A stretch of DNA of 64,000 bases from Enoplolaimus lenunculus (Eukaryota; Nematoda; Enoplea; Enoplida; Thoracostomopsidae), in contig JASANG010001608.1 in NCBI GenBank assembly GCA_030248215.1, forward strand, positions 1-64,000, in the 5' to 3' direction. The notes beneath the pieces are model-generated. The model worked only from the letters and a program-made list of their open reading frames with translations. It did not search any database and had not been told where the DNA came from. The position numbers and the translations under genes were made by a program. Below are positions 38,601 to 48,237 of the stretch, piece by piece; the stretch's first letter is position 1; every line of letters starts with the position of its first letter.

Positions 38601-41600
38601 TAAAGTTTTGCCGATGCCGAATCCAACTTTAGTACACCATGCATAATAAACAGATAGGATGTCACATTACATCATTATATGAAGAAATACTTAAACCTAA
38701 CCATCATACACGATTACAATTTTATAAGAACGGTTCATTTCAATTATTTTTTCAAACGCAAACGTAAGAAAGATAACAGTTTACATGGCCAGACTAGGCA
38801 CACTGATATGCCCCCGTGCAAAAAGTATCGGCAAAGTATCGACAAGTTTTTGCAGTGCCGATGCCGATACTCACGAAAACTGCTGATTATTACCGATGCC
38901 GATTAATCGGCGCATACCTAGTTATGAACGTATTCAACACGTTCGGAGTACTAAGCGCATAGTCAAAAATAACTGTAGGTTTTGCGTCGGCAGCAAAGTT
39001 CAGTATTATGCATTGCTTAAAAGAGAATACTTCAACAAGTACTAAATCACAAAACTGTTATTCGACATTTTGCACAGTATAAACCAATTTGTACTTACTA
39101 TATCTAACCGCTATTCCCTTGCATAGTATAATCAAATTTGTACTTACTATATCTAACCGCTATTCCCTTGCATAGTATAATCAAATTTGTACTTACTATA
39201 TCTAACCGCTATTCCCTTGCATAGTATAAACAAATTTGTGTTTACTATGCCTAACCGGTATTCCCAAGAGCTGTATCACTGTATTGAAAATACTAGCCAC
39301 TCGTTTATAAAGTCTTCGTCAACGCCAAACTTTCTTTAGCACGATAGTAAAAAGCTCAATCCTTCTCATCACAAACCAGTACCCGTTCCTGATCAAAACT
39401 CACCCGCCACAAACGTATATCTTCCCTCCAAGCGCTGTCGCTCCCAACCGACACCGTCTACTACGCATCGGCTTGACCATCAACCATTCGCCCACTTCAG
39501 GGTCGTAGCATTCAACCGAATTAAATATCGACATACCATCATGTCCTCCCATGACATAAATCTTGCCGTCAAGAACAGCAATTCCAGCCGCAGAACGTTG
39601 CTTATTCATTCCAGCAGTTAGAGTCCATCGGTCAGTTGCCGCATCATAACACTCGACGCTAGACAGCGACGAAATCCCATCATAGCCGCCACAAACGTAT
39701 AACTTATCACCGAGAACAGCTGCTCCCAACGCGCTACGTTTATTGTTTAATGGTGCCATTTGTGTCCAACGACGGCTATCCGGATCAAAAACTTCAACAG
39801 TTTTCAGTCGTTCGTGCCCGTTGAACCCTCCAATCGCATAGAGCTTCCGTTGCATAACTGCAACCCCAACGCGAGACCTTAGTGTCGCCATTGGCTCAAT
39901 CGACGTCCACCGCTCTACTCTCGGGTTAGGATCATACATTTCCACCGTCGATAGGGAATCACCAGAATTTGTCAAGCCACCCACCGCATAAATGACTCCA
40001 GGCAAGTCATTACACATCCGAGGCCGAGTCCGAAACGATTGAAGTAGTGGCCGGCGCTCCGGGATCAAATGATAATCTTTGGCTTCGTCAACTAAATCAC
40101 GGCACTGGAGATTCGATTTGATCAGATCTTCTGATGCCACCCGATCGGTCAAATATGCCGGTTCCAATAACGGAAGACGAACACGAGATAGCAGTTCAGG
40201 CATGTGCCGGTGCCGGTTAGTCGGATCACGCTCAACCCAACGAACAACACTTTCGAATACCGGCTCTTCGGACGAAACATAGAGTGTGTCACGTGACAAG
40301 ATGGCGATAAGTTCTGCGAATGACAAATCGAGAAATTCATCTGTTTGCCGCACCGATTGAAAGTGTTTGTCTATAAATTTGTCTGACGCGTCAATTAATT
40401 CTTCAGCGCCGACCACAGTTGCATAACCTCGAACCTATAAATCTGAGTGACAATAGTATACCTGAAAAGAAGGCTTTTGATTGATTTTTTACTTCATTAC
40501 AATGGCACACACTCGATAGTCAAACACTAAAGTTGTTCATGTAAAGATAAAAATTGTATTTCTATAAAACTAATTTGAGCATTTGCAGCATAGCATCCAC
40601 AAGAGTTGCCCCGGGGCCAGTACGTATTTTTACCGGGGCCGGGGATAGACACAAGATACCGGCGCCGGGACCGTTACCAACCGGGGCCAAGTTAGAAAAC
40701 CTAAAGATAATTATCAGCATAAGCTACTATATTACGCATATAATGGCTAACAGTGTGAAGATAAACAGTACAGCGAACCGTGTGAAAATAAAAAATATGG
40801 TGTACAGTAATTTCTTGTAATTTTCATATTTTTGAATCGGGAACCGAGCGTGATAAGGGTGTCTTCCATGCGAGTCAATTAAGAATATGTATATAAAAAG
40901 GGGCCCCGATTAGCCCCGGCAGGCAAATAACGGATGGCCCCGAGATATCTCTAGCATCCACCAATGTAATATTAAAAACGAATTAAAAGTAACAACAAGC
41001 TGCATACTCTCTGCAACAAACTTTTTCCTCACATGACAGGTCAATTCGAATTATATATAAATACTGAAAATACAATTAGTTTTGAGCCTCGAAGAAAATT
41101 TTTTAATTGCAGTTGTGATGCTGTATGTTGCCGAATAACCGCAAACCTCATCATAAAGTACATACAGCGTTACCATTACATACTTGTAATACGTTTCCAA
41201 CTGTCAGACGTTTCATAAGAAAAGAAGAACATGCGTCGCAAATCGACTTCAATTGCAAAAATGCGGCACCGATATGCAAAGTTTGTACGTTTGATGTGGT
41301 AATGCGAATTTTTCGCGTATACGCAAAATTGATCAGCTCTTCCAGTACACGTGGTTCAACCCCTATAAAATTCAACACAATATAATAAGACACGTCGTTG
41401 CGCTTATAAAATGATAATATTAGTTTTGAGGCAACTAAATGAAGCACTAACTGATCAAATTATAATGACGAAATAAAGTATATACCGTTAAAATAATTCG
41501 ACCTTAGAAGTTGAAAAGTTAGAATTAGAGTATATGTACCTGTAACGACTCCACCGGAATTCTGCAAAATTTCAATTTCATTCCTGTTTATGTTCTGGCG

Positions 41601-43255
41601 TTGAAAGACGCAGGAACCAGAATTTTTTACGGTTTTGCGGCAAATTATAAAGAATGCGCAAACATAGTACATAAAAAATTTTGTCTCAAAAAGACTATAA
41701 TGAAAACCAAATCAGTCGACGAACAGCCTGTTTGGTATTGAATTATAGTCAGTTAGCAGTAATTTGGTGGTGCAACATACTTCCAGTTATAGTGTTTATG
41801 TGATCCGCGTAATTATTTGATACGTACACGTACGCACAAACAAAAGTGGATAAATCTCGGCCAATTCATCGGAAAATAAATCAACCATTAAATTTCCGCA
41901 GAAGAAATATTCCCAGAATTCAATGCTAGATGTCGCGTACATATATACCTTGCATTGTAATTTCACGCTGATTGCTTTCGGCCATATCATGAGTAAACAT
42001 GGCACGAAAGTATGGAACGGTGGACGCAAGAACAATCCGATGAGCCGAGAACCTTGTTGCATCACAAACCAGCGTCACATCACAAAGCTTTCCTGCAATC
42101 ATACATATAAAACCATAAATATATGCTCCTACCTTCCCACTCGCGATAACAGGAAGGACCTGGCTTCTCCACAGCGGGGGGCCCCCAGCACTTTTCGAAA
42201 TTTTCATTTCCCCCCGGCGAAAATTTTGCCGCCCCCAGGAAATGCTCCCCGGCGAATTTTCGCCCCCCGTAGCAAAATGCCCCCCAGCAAATTTTTTGCT
42301 GGGGGCCCCCAGGACTTTTCTAAGCCAAAAATTTTCAATGTTAAAACATAAAGACCTGGACTTTTTTTGAGGCGGACATTCGGCAAAATGTGATTTTATA
42401 TTACGCTGAGTACTCATAATTTTTAATAGCGTTACAAATACCGGTAGTAACTAGTACAATGCAATAATGAACTGAAAAAAGCACAATTATATAAAGACCG
42501 TTTCAGGGCATACAGCATTCGAAAGCACCTTGCAGCAACAAGTTCAACCCGCCTGAGCCTTATGATAAACTGAAGCTGTGACTAATATATAAAATATATG
42601 TTAATCACAGTTTCAATTATAGATTATCTATATTTTATATCATTGTGCTTCTTTCAACTTCTGGTAAAGTTGTCAGTAATATTAGTTAAAATTATTGTTA
42701 TTAGCGTTTGCAGGGAATTTTTGTCATGTTGAGCGATGAGTAATCTTCAGTTGAGTTGGAAACACGATCTAGAATAAAAAAATGGTCCACAAAGTTGGCT
42801 TGCAAAATTTTGAGCCTGCCCCCAGGACCCCCCAGATCATCTGGGGCCCCCCAGGAAAACTGCCCCCCAGCAAAATTAGCTGCCCCCCAAGAAACTCCTG
42901 GGGCCCCCCAGGAAACGCCCCCCGGCGGAAATTTTCAAGCTGTGGAGAAGCCAGAGGACCAGGAACCCAGTGCGATTTTTAAATGGTCTGGTTGTATACT
43001 ATATAGGTGTACATACGTATATGTCAGGGTTCCATCAGGAATTAAATTTTAACAGAACAGGAAGTGAATTTTTATCCAAAACAAAAACAGGAAACCAGCA
43101 TCTACAGCTTTCATACCAGATGATCTAATTTCTTCAATCACGCCAAATGCTTGTTTGAAAAACGAGTCTTCTGCTGTATACCATTCCTCTTCATCTTCAT
43201 CGTCTCCAAATGTTACTTTACTTGAAGATCGTACATTTATTTCAGCAGATGTCAT
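35646..43255 (-). CDS. KLHL18: Kelch-like protein 18, complete
   Basis: Substrate adaptor that binds CUL3 through its BTB domain and recruits targets through a Kelch propeller. Five exons: 43255-43117, 42092-41949, 41362-41184, 40434-39404, 36108-35646, all GT-AG with matching phase (1956 nt, 651 residues). The BTB domain spans about residues 45-150 ([38 protein letters not shown]). BACK follows from about 155 ([35 protein letters not shown]). Six Kelch blades start near 285 ([53 protein letters not shown]). The C-terminus [17 protein letters not shown] matches the KLHL18 signature. An unusual insertion of about 63 residues lies at about 561-623. It is about 75 residues longer than the 574-residue human protein, mostly because of this. 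The introns are packed with repeats. Confidence 0.96.
36470..37335 (+). repeat. Palindrome, GTCC array and ~170-bp repeat units in KLHL18 intron 4
   Basis: It starts with the hairpin AACTCCGAGCGAAGCTCGG (about 36487), then a GTCCGTCCGTCT array (36556-36602) and AACTCAGGAACGGCGAACC. Three to four degenerate units follow, marked by TTTGCATATTAGC and CAAACCTCCAAAACCG. The same composite occurs at 49855-50700 near FOS, so it is a dispersed mobile structure. A partial start (GGAGTTTCGCGAAGCG) lies at about 36219. Confidence 0.75.
37962..38925. mobile_element. MITE with TAGGGATGTGCCGAT ends (long copy)
   Basis: The left end AACTAGGGATGTGCCGAT is mirrored by ATCGGCGCATACCTAGTT. Subterminal repeats of GCCGATGCCGAT occur. 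A shorter copy lies at 54748-55140 and a left end at 63894. About 960 bp, without coding capacity. Confidence 0.75.
39071..39266 (+). repeat. 49-bp tandem repeat, four copies
   Basis: Four consecutive 49-bp units begin TGCATAGTATAATC and end CCGCTATTCCCT. Units 2 and 3 are identical by eye, units 1 and 4 diverged. The array lies in KLHL18 intron 4, about 140 bp from the exon 4 donor (39404). Confidence 0.95.
40598..40955. mobile_element. GGGGCC-rich MITE in KLHL18 intron 3
   Basis: The left part is GAGTTGCCCCGGGGCC with ACCGGGGCCGGGG; the right part is GGGGCCCCGATTAGCCCC and GATGGCCCCGAGATATCTC. Inverted GC-rich ends enclose an AT-rich core, as in the other MITEs, but the precise boundaries are uncertain. 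Confidence 0.5.
42147..42965. mobile_element. Foldback element, GACCTGGCTTCTCCACAG ends, in KLHL18 intron 1
   Basis: GACCTGGCTTCTCCACAG (from about 42158) is mirrored by CTGTGGAGAAGCCAGAGG (about 42940). Inside each end, C-rich and G-rich blocks (GGGGGGCCCCCAGC, CCCCCCAGGAAAC, CCCCCCGGCG) form long arms. Open frames across it are products of the repeat. The left edge lies within 70 bp of KLHL18 exon 2 (ends at 42092). Confidence 0.75.
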
Positions 43256-43520
43256 AGTGAAATCTCTTCCAAATAAAAAAGATACAAATGCATTTAGTTT
43301 GCGATTCTAAAATACTTTAGAAAATGTATTGGCAAATTGTCAGTATAGGTAGGAACCGGGACTTCAGATCTTTTTCACTAAGCAGCTGGCAAAGCGGAAG
43401 CATGTGGATGGATGCTTATGCGAACGCTCGACCACTGCGCTGTAAGCATGTGACAGATGCTTATACTGGTGCATATGCAATATATGCAATACACATTGTA
43501 TAGTATAACGCTTGCTGGCA

Positions 43521-43927
43521 GCCAGAGTGCAAAGCGGAACTGGATTCCTTATTTCGGAATCGGAATCGGAACTTATACCGGAATTGTAATCGGAATCGGA
43601 AATAGAAATTTTGCGACTGCACGGATAATTTGTATTGACAAATATAATAATGATTTAGGGTGTCTGTTGGCTGGTTGCAATTTTCAAAAAGGTCGTATGA
43701 TGAAATTGGCGATGATCTGTAAAGCTAAACTACAATCAATTATTGATAAGTTAACTCATCGAAAGCAATTCAACAGATATATAATACAGAATTTTAATGC
43801 AACGTAGCACATCAAGTTGGATTAAAATTACAATTTCAAATTCTGATTCCGATTGATTATGCAATCGGAATCGGGACGCGTTTTAAATCCGAATTATAAT
43901 CGGAATCGGAATTCCGATTGCACCCTG
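43521..43927. mobile_element. MITE with CGGAATCGG subterminal repeats
   Basis: It starts CAGAGTGCAAAGCGGAAC, ends ATTCCGATTGCACCCTG, and its core GATTTAGGGTGTCTGTTGG is shared with 8235-8652. It follows a SINE-like segment and lies between KLHL18 and FOS. Confidence 0.65.
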
Positions 43928-43974
43928 CCGGTAGCGTACGGTCGACACATATAGTCGATAGAAAAGGTCGTTCA

Positions 43975-44060
43975 AGAAACGGGCTGCGTGGCGCAGTGGT
44001 AGAATATCCGCTTAGGGATCCGTATGTAGCCCCGTGTCAGTCTAGGTATGAAACCGGACT
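43975..44060 (+). mobile_element. tRNA-like SINE head
   Basis: GGGCTGCGTGGCGCAGTGG closely matches the heads at 7523 and 9281. It is followed by ACCGGACTTCAGATCTC, which also recurs near 43360. No complete cloverleaf. Confidence 0.6.
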
Positions 44061-45509
44061 TCAGATCTCTTTAACTACGCAGTTGCAAAAACGGGCCTGC
44101 AAAGTGGTGATTGAACTTCAAGCCTGCATATTCTTAAGTCTAGGCGAATGCACCACCACTGTACCACGTAGCCCGCCAATACGACTAATGCATGTGCACA
44201 TAGCGGATAAACATAACTCACATGCTCACAATTCGGTTCTATATAGCTAAATTCCTAAATACGCCAATTGCAAAGGCAGTGTTCTACCGCATTACATGTT
44301 TCAATGGCAATTAATTGCTGTCAAAACTGCTTTTATAATCATTTTTTGTAGCTACACAAACAAGAAAACCTAAAACTAGAGCCCGAACATTCTGCACGTT
44401 GTTCGCGTTTCACTTGCCCTACTTCTGTACCGATTTTGAGATCTGCAATTGCAGATTTTCGTCAGTTTGAATTTGAAAACTTATCGCTAACTGATGACAG
44501 CTTCTATACGCATTTCATATTATGGGACTAGCAGTACGGGTCTATCGACCTAGGTATGTAATTTATTGTGATATCCAATGTGACTTTAAGATTTTATATT
44601 TTTAAAAAACGTTCTACCAATAAGTTAAAGAAAAACAAAAAGCTATCAAAAAATTTCAAATGTAAGTTGATACTTTAATTTTTTGTTTCATCTTAAAGGC
44701 ATACAACTTTTTTAGTTTTGGTTTTCATTTATTTTTTCTGAATGCCTGTACCATTAAAACTTGTAGTAAATACTTTTATTTGGAAACGCAAAGCAAGAGG
44801 CTGAATATATAACAAATCTTTCAATTTAGTTACCAATAGTACTGCAAAATAAACGCAATCTAAAACTTGCCATGCACAATTTGTCTAAAACTTTAAATTC
44901 AGGCCAAAACATTAAACGTTAATGCAGAAAAATACAAAACTTTAAAGTGAAGTGATAGCTTGGTTGAACAAATATGACTGAAGTCGAACTGTAACCAGTC
45001 AGTTCTTTGCCACGCGGAGGGAGCAGCTAGTTTACCAAATGTTCGACCCATAAATTAAAGCCTTCTCTTGACTTAAAGAAACCGGCAAATTTGTCTAAAT
45101 AATAAATAAATCTTTGTGTAGGCTAAATTTGCCGTAGAGTGACGTTTTGCTGAATATGAGTCACTTCTTCTGTTTGGTTGTTTTTGCTTTTTTGTCTTTT
45201 GTTACAGACGTAGCCATTGGCCTGGATGAGTCATTTGATCTTTTAATGTTGGCTGAAGTGTTTGCTTGATAACAAAAAAAATCCGTTCAATCATAACTGT
45301 AATTTTTCCGTTCAAACTAAAATTGCCGGTGTAAATATGTTGTTGGTTGGAGAGCTATCTCATTGCCGAAGACTAGCGCCTTCTTTCTCCTTGTAAGGCC
45401 TGCATTGGTAAAAAGCGGGATTTTCGACTAATCCGAGAGCGAGTATGGTCTGGGTCCGGACTATTTCTGTAACACGGCAATACGGATTTTAGCGTCCCTA
45501 TACGTGGCT

Positions 45510-45800
45510 TAGCATGTGTATGTGCATAGGGTGTGTAATGTAAGACATACATACACGTGCACATACAGTACGGGGGAAAATTATGAGATCGGCCGCGTGG
45601 TCTAATGGGTGTTATAAGTTGGGAAGGCTGGGGTACGATTTCGAGATAGCAGCTGAAAACTGTCAGAACTGCACGGTCGGGACGACCCCTTTCCCCAAAG
45701 TACTGCGAATATAGTTGGTTTTCCCCTTGAATCGAACCTCGGACCTCTCACTCGCGAGTGAAGCGCGCTACCCATTACACCACGCGGCCGATATCATAAT
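45510..45800. mobile_element. Inverted pair of SINE family 2
   Basis: A plus-strand head GGCCGCGTGGTCTAATGG near 45591 faces a minus-strand head (complement ending ACCACGCGGCCG near 45788). Between them lies AGAACTGCACGGTCGGG with GACGACCCCTTTCC, the arm of the palindrome at 10059. Leader sequences on both sides match that of the 9830 copy. Confidence 0.65.
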
Positions 45801-45889
45801 TTCATCTGGTGCTATATGCGCACGAGTGTGTATGTGTCTTAACATTACACACTGCACATACATAAGCTACAGCGCATATATTCACAAAA

Positions 45890-46880
45890 ACGAGGGACGC
45901 TCCGAAGAGGTTTCGAACTCGGTCGGCAGATTTTCAGTCCAGCGCGCTATCCACTGAGCCACGCCGCATCACAATCAACTGCTGAGTTTTTCTGATTTTA
46001 TGCCTTATAACAACTTCAACATTAAACACATGTATCTTGGGTCTTCAATGTTTTTACTGCTGCTGCATTTGAAGGCGCTACACATGCAACAGTGATTTTT
46101 ACCGATATGCAGCATCAGTATGAGGTTATTACTTGTCTTTTCATACGCATGTCACATCTCCCGGTTTTTCTACAAGGGCGTCCCTTGACCGCCAACTTAT
46201 ATATTTTTGGTTCTACCGCGGCAGTTTGCCATTGCGGTCCCATCGTGTTCACCATGCGATAAGTTGGGTAGGCTAGGGTACGACAGTTTTTAGTTCTGAG
46301 TTCTCAGCAGCTGAAAATGACGGACACTTCCAGGAGGTTTCGAACTCGGTCGACAGATTTTCAGTCCAGACCGCTATCCACTGAGCCACACCGCCTCACA
46401 ATCAACTGCTGAGTTTTTCTGTTTTTTATTTACTGCTGCTGCATATAAGGCGCTACATATGTAGCAGTGTTATTTACGATATGCAGCAACAGCATGAAGT
46501 TATTACTTGTCTCTATGCATCCGCATGTTACAGGTTCTACCACGGCAGTTTGCCATTGCGGTCCCATCGTGGTCACCATGCGGTAAGTTGAGTAGGCTAA
46601 GGTACGACGGTTTTTAGTTCTGAGTTCTCAGCAGCTGAAAATGAGGGACGGCCCCACGAGGTTTCGAACTCGGTCGACAGATTTTCAGTCCAAACCGCTA
46701 TTTACTGAGCAACACCGCCTCACAATCAACTGCTGAGTTTTTCTGTTTTTTATTTACTGCTGCTGCATATGAAGGCACTACATATGATGTAGCAGTTATT
46801 TTTACCGATGTGCAGCAACAGCATGAGGTTATTACTTCTCTCGGCATGTCAAAGGTTCTACCACGACAGTTTGCCATTGC
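45890..46880 (-). repeat. Tandem array of three tRNA-derived SINE units
   Basis: Three units of roughly 300-350 bp each carry, on the minus strand, a tRNA-like head whose anticodon-arm region reads GGACTGAAAATCTG (tRNA-Phe-like) and TTCGAA (B box). Each also has a body with AGTTTGCCATTGCGG and the CTGCTGCATATGAAGGC block. Heads lie near 45905-45970, 46325-46400 and 46650-46725. The third unit decays after about 46895. Confidence 0.75.
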
Positions 46881-46899
46881 GGTCCCATCGTGGTACCAT

Positions 46900-48100
46900 A
46901 GTCTTGTTGAGCCAACGAAGCTGGTGGTCTGTTGTTTCCGATGCTTAACCAACCTTGACGTTGACACCCGACAGGGCATGTGACATCGGTCACAGTACAG
47001 CCTGCGTTGACGTCAACACGTCGTCGTGTTGTTGCTATGACTGCATCGAATTACCACCATACAAGGTCATGAACGGCATACGTTGTTCCACCGACAAGTT
47101 CCGAAAAACAAATCGCTCGGATTTCATTGTTGCTGTTGACCAGGGGCAGGACCGGCCTGTTGTTCTTCAGCAACTCGCACAGAGGCGGTTTGTGTCGAAG
47201 CATCGTACGTCACGGATGGGTGGTCTCGGTTAAAAAGCGAGACCGGAGCCGAGACTTTTTATCTCGGTCTCGGTGAAATTTTAACCGTTACCGAAAGTCA
47301 AAATAAGATTTTTTTAACATAACTTTTGAATATTTTTATCTGCTTTGAATTGCCGCGTCATACAATTAAACTAATAAATCGCCGCCAAAATTTATTTTTT
47401 ACTTTATTTTTCACTTCGTTACGGTCGCCACAACCTTCGAACAGGCTCGGGACAAATCACACTTTCTGAAAACACTATCGGTAGAATCTCTAATTCAGAG
47501 CTACAAGGTGGTTTCTGCTCTCCTCCCGGGTAAACCTAATAGACTGGAAAATTGTTTAATATAGCGTGACGTTATAAATGCGGATGACCTATAATTGTTA
47601 AACAATGTCTTAATTATTTTAAATGCGAAAATGCAACTATTTGTGATTTCAAAATCAAAGGGTTTTGGGGTTTTCTATCCAAAATATAATTTTGGGCATC
47701 CATGGGTTATTCTGTTTCTCAAATCGCTGTATAACCAGGTAGCGGTGCTTCACAATCGTTCGCTGTCTGTGTTGGTAGGCAAAATATGCAAGAACTTGCT
47801 TCCTAACGAACAATCGCCGTAATTGTTGGTTCTGCACATAAAAAGTCTCATTTGTGACGCTATTTAGGTGTCATCTGTAATACAGTGCAGACATAAAGGA
47901 TGCAACCAGATATCTATGAGTTTTTCGCATGAACGGACCATCAAACAGCCGTCACTTTGCATTAACATTCATTGCCAAGAATGCGTGTAAATTTTCGCTC
48001 TTGATGTTGCATTCACTCGTCTACTTTGTACCGACTCTTGTGGTTACCCGCGCTTGGTACAACACGTTAAACTAACGGCAGATTTGCGGAAACATTTAAT
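46900..48100. other. Upstream region of FOS, mostly unassigned
   Basis: No exon was recognised. Around 47210-47285 a GGTCTCGGTTAAAAAGCGAG and CTCGGTCTCGG palindromic block resembles one end of another MITE. The rest is AT-rich and could contain the distal promoter of FOS. Confidence 0.4.
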
Positions 48101-48147
48101 TGCATATAAATTTTCAGTTAAATGCAGAGTAACATTGTTCGATTACG

Positions 48148-48157
48148 CTTATATAGG
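48148..48157 (+). promoter_or_regulatory. Possible CArG (serum response) element
   Basis: CTTATATAGG differs from the CC(A/T)6GG consensus by one base and lies 80-90 bp upstream of the FOS start codon. Vertebrate FOS promoters carry such an SRF site. A single near-match in AT-rich DNA is weak evidence. Confidence 0.3.
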
Positions 48158-48237
48158 TATAAGTACGTATATTTATCAGTTCAATCATTTCGTGTTCACT
48201 TTATAAATATTTCAATACAATAAGCGCCAGCACTCAA

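Noticed and set aside
41923-42417. Open frames of 142 and 163 codons
   Set aside because: The minus-strand frame contains KLHL18 exon 2 (42092-41949) and otherwise runs through the C-rich foldback element; the plus-strand frame is antisense to it.
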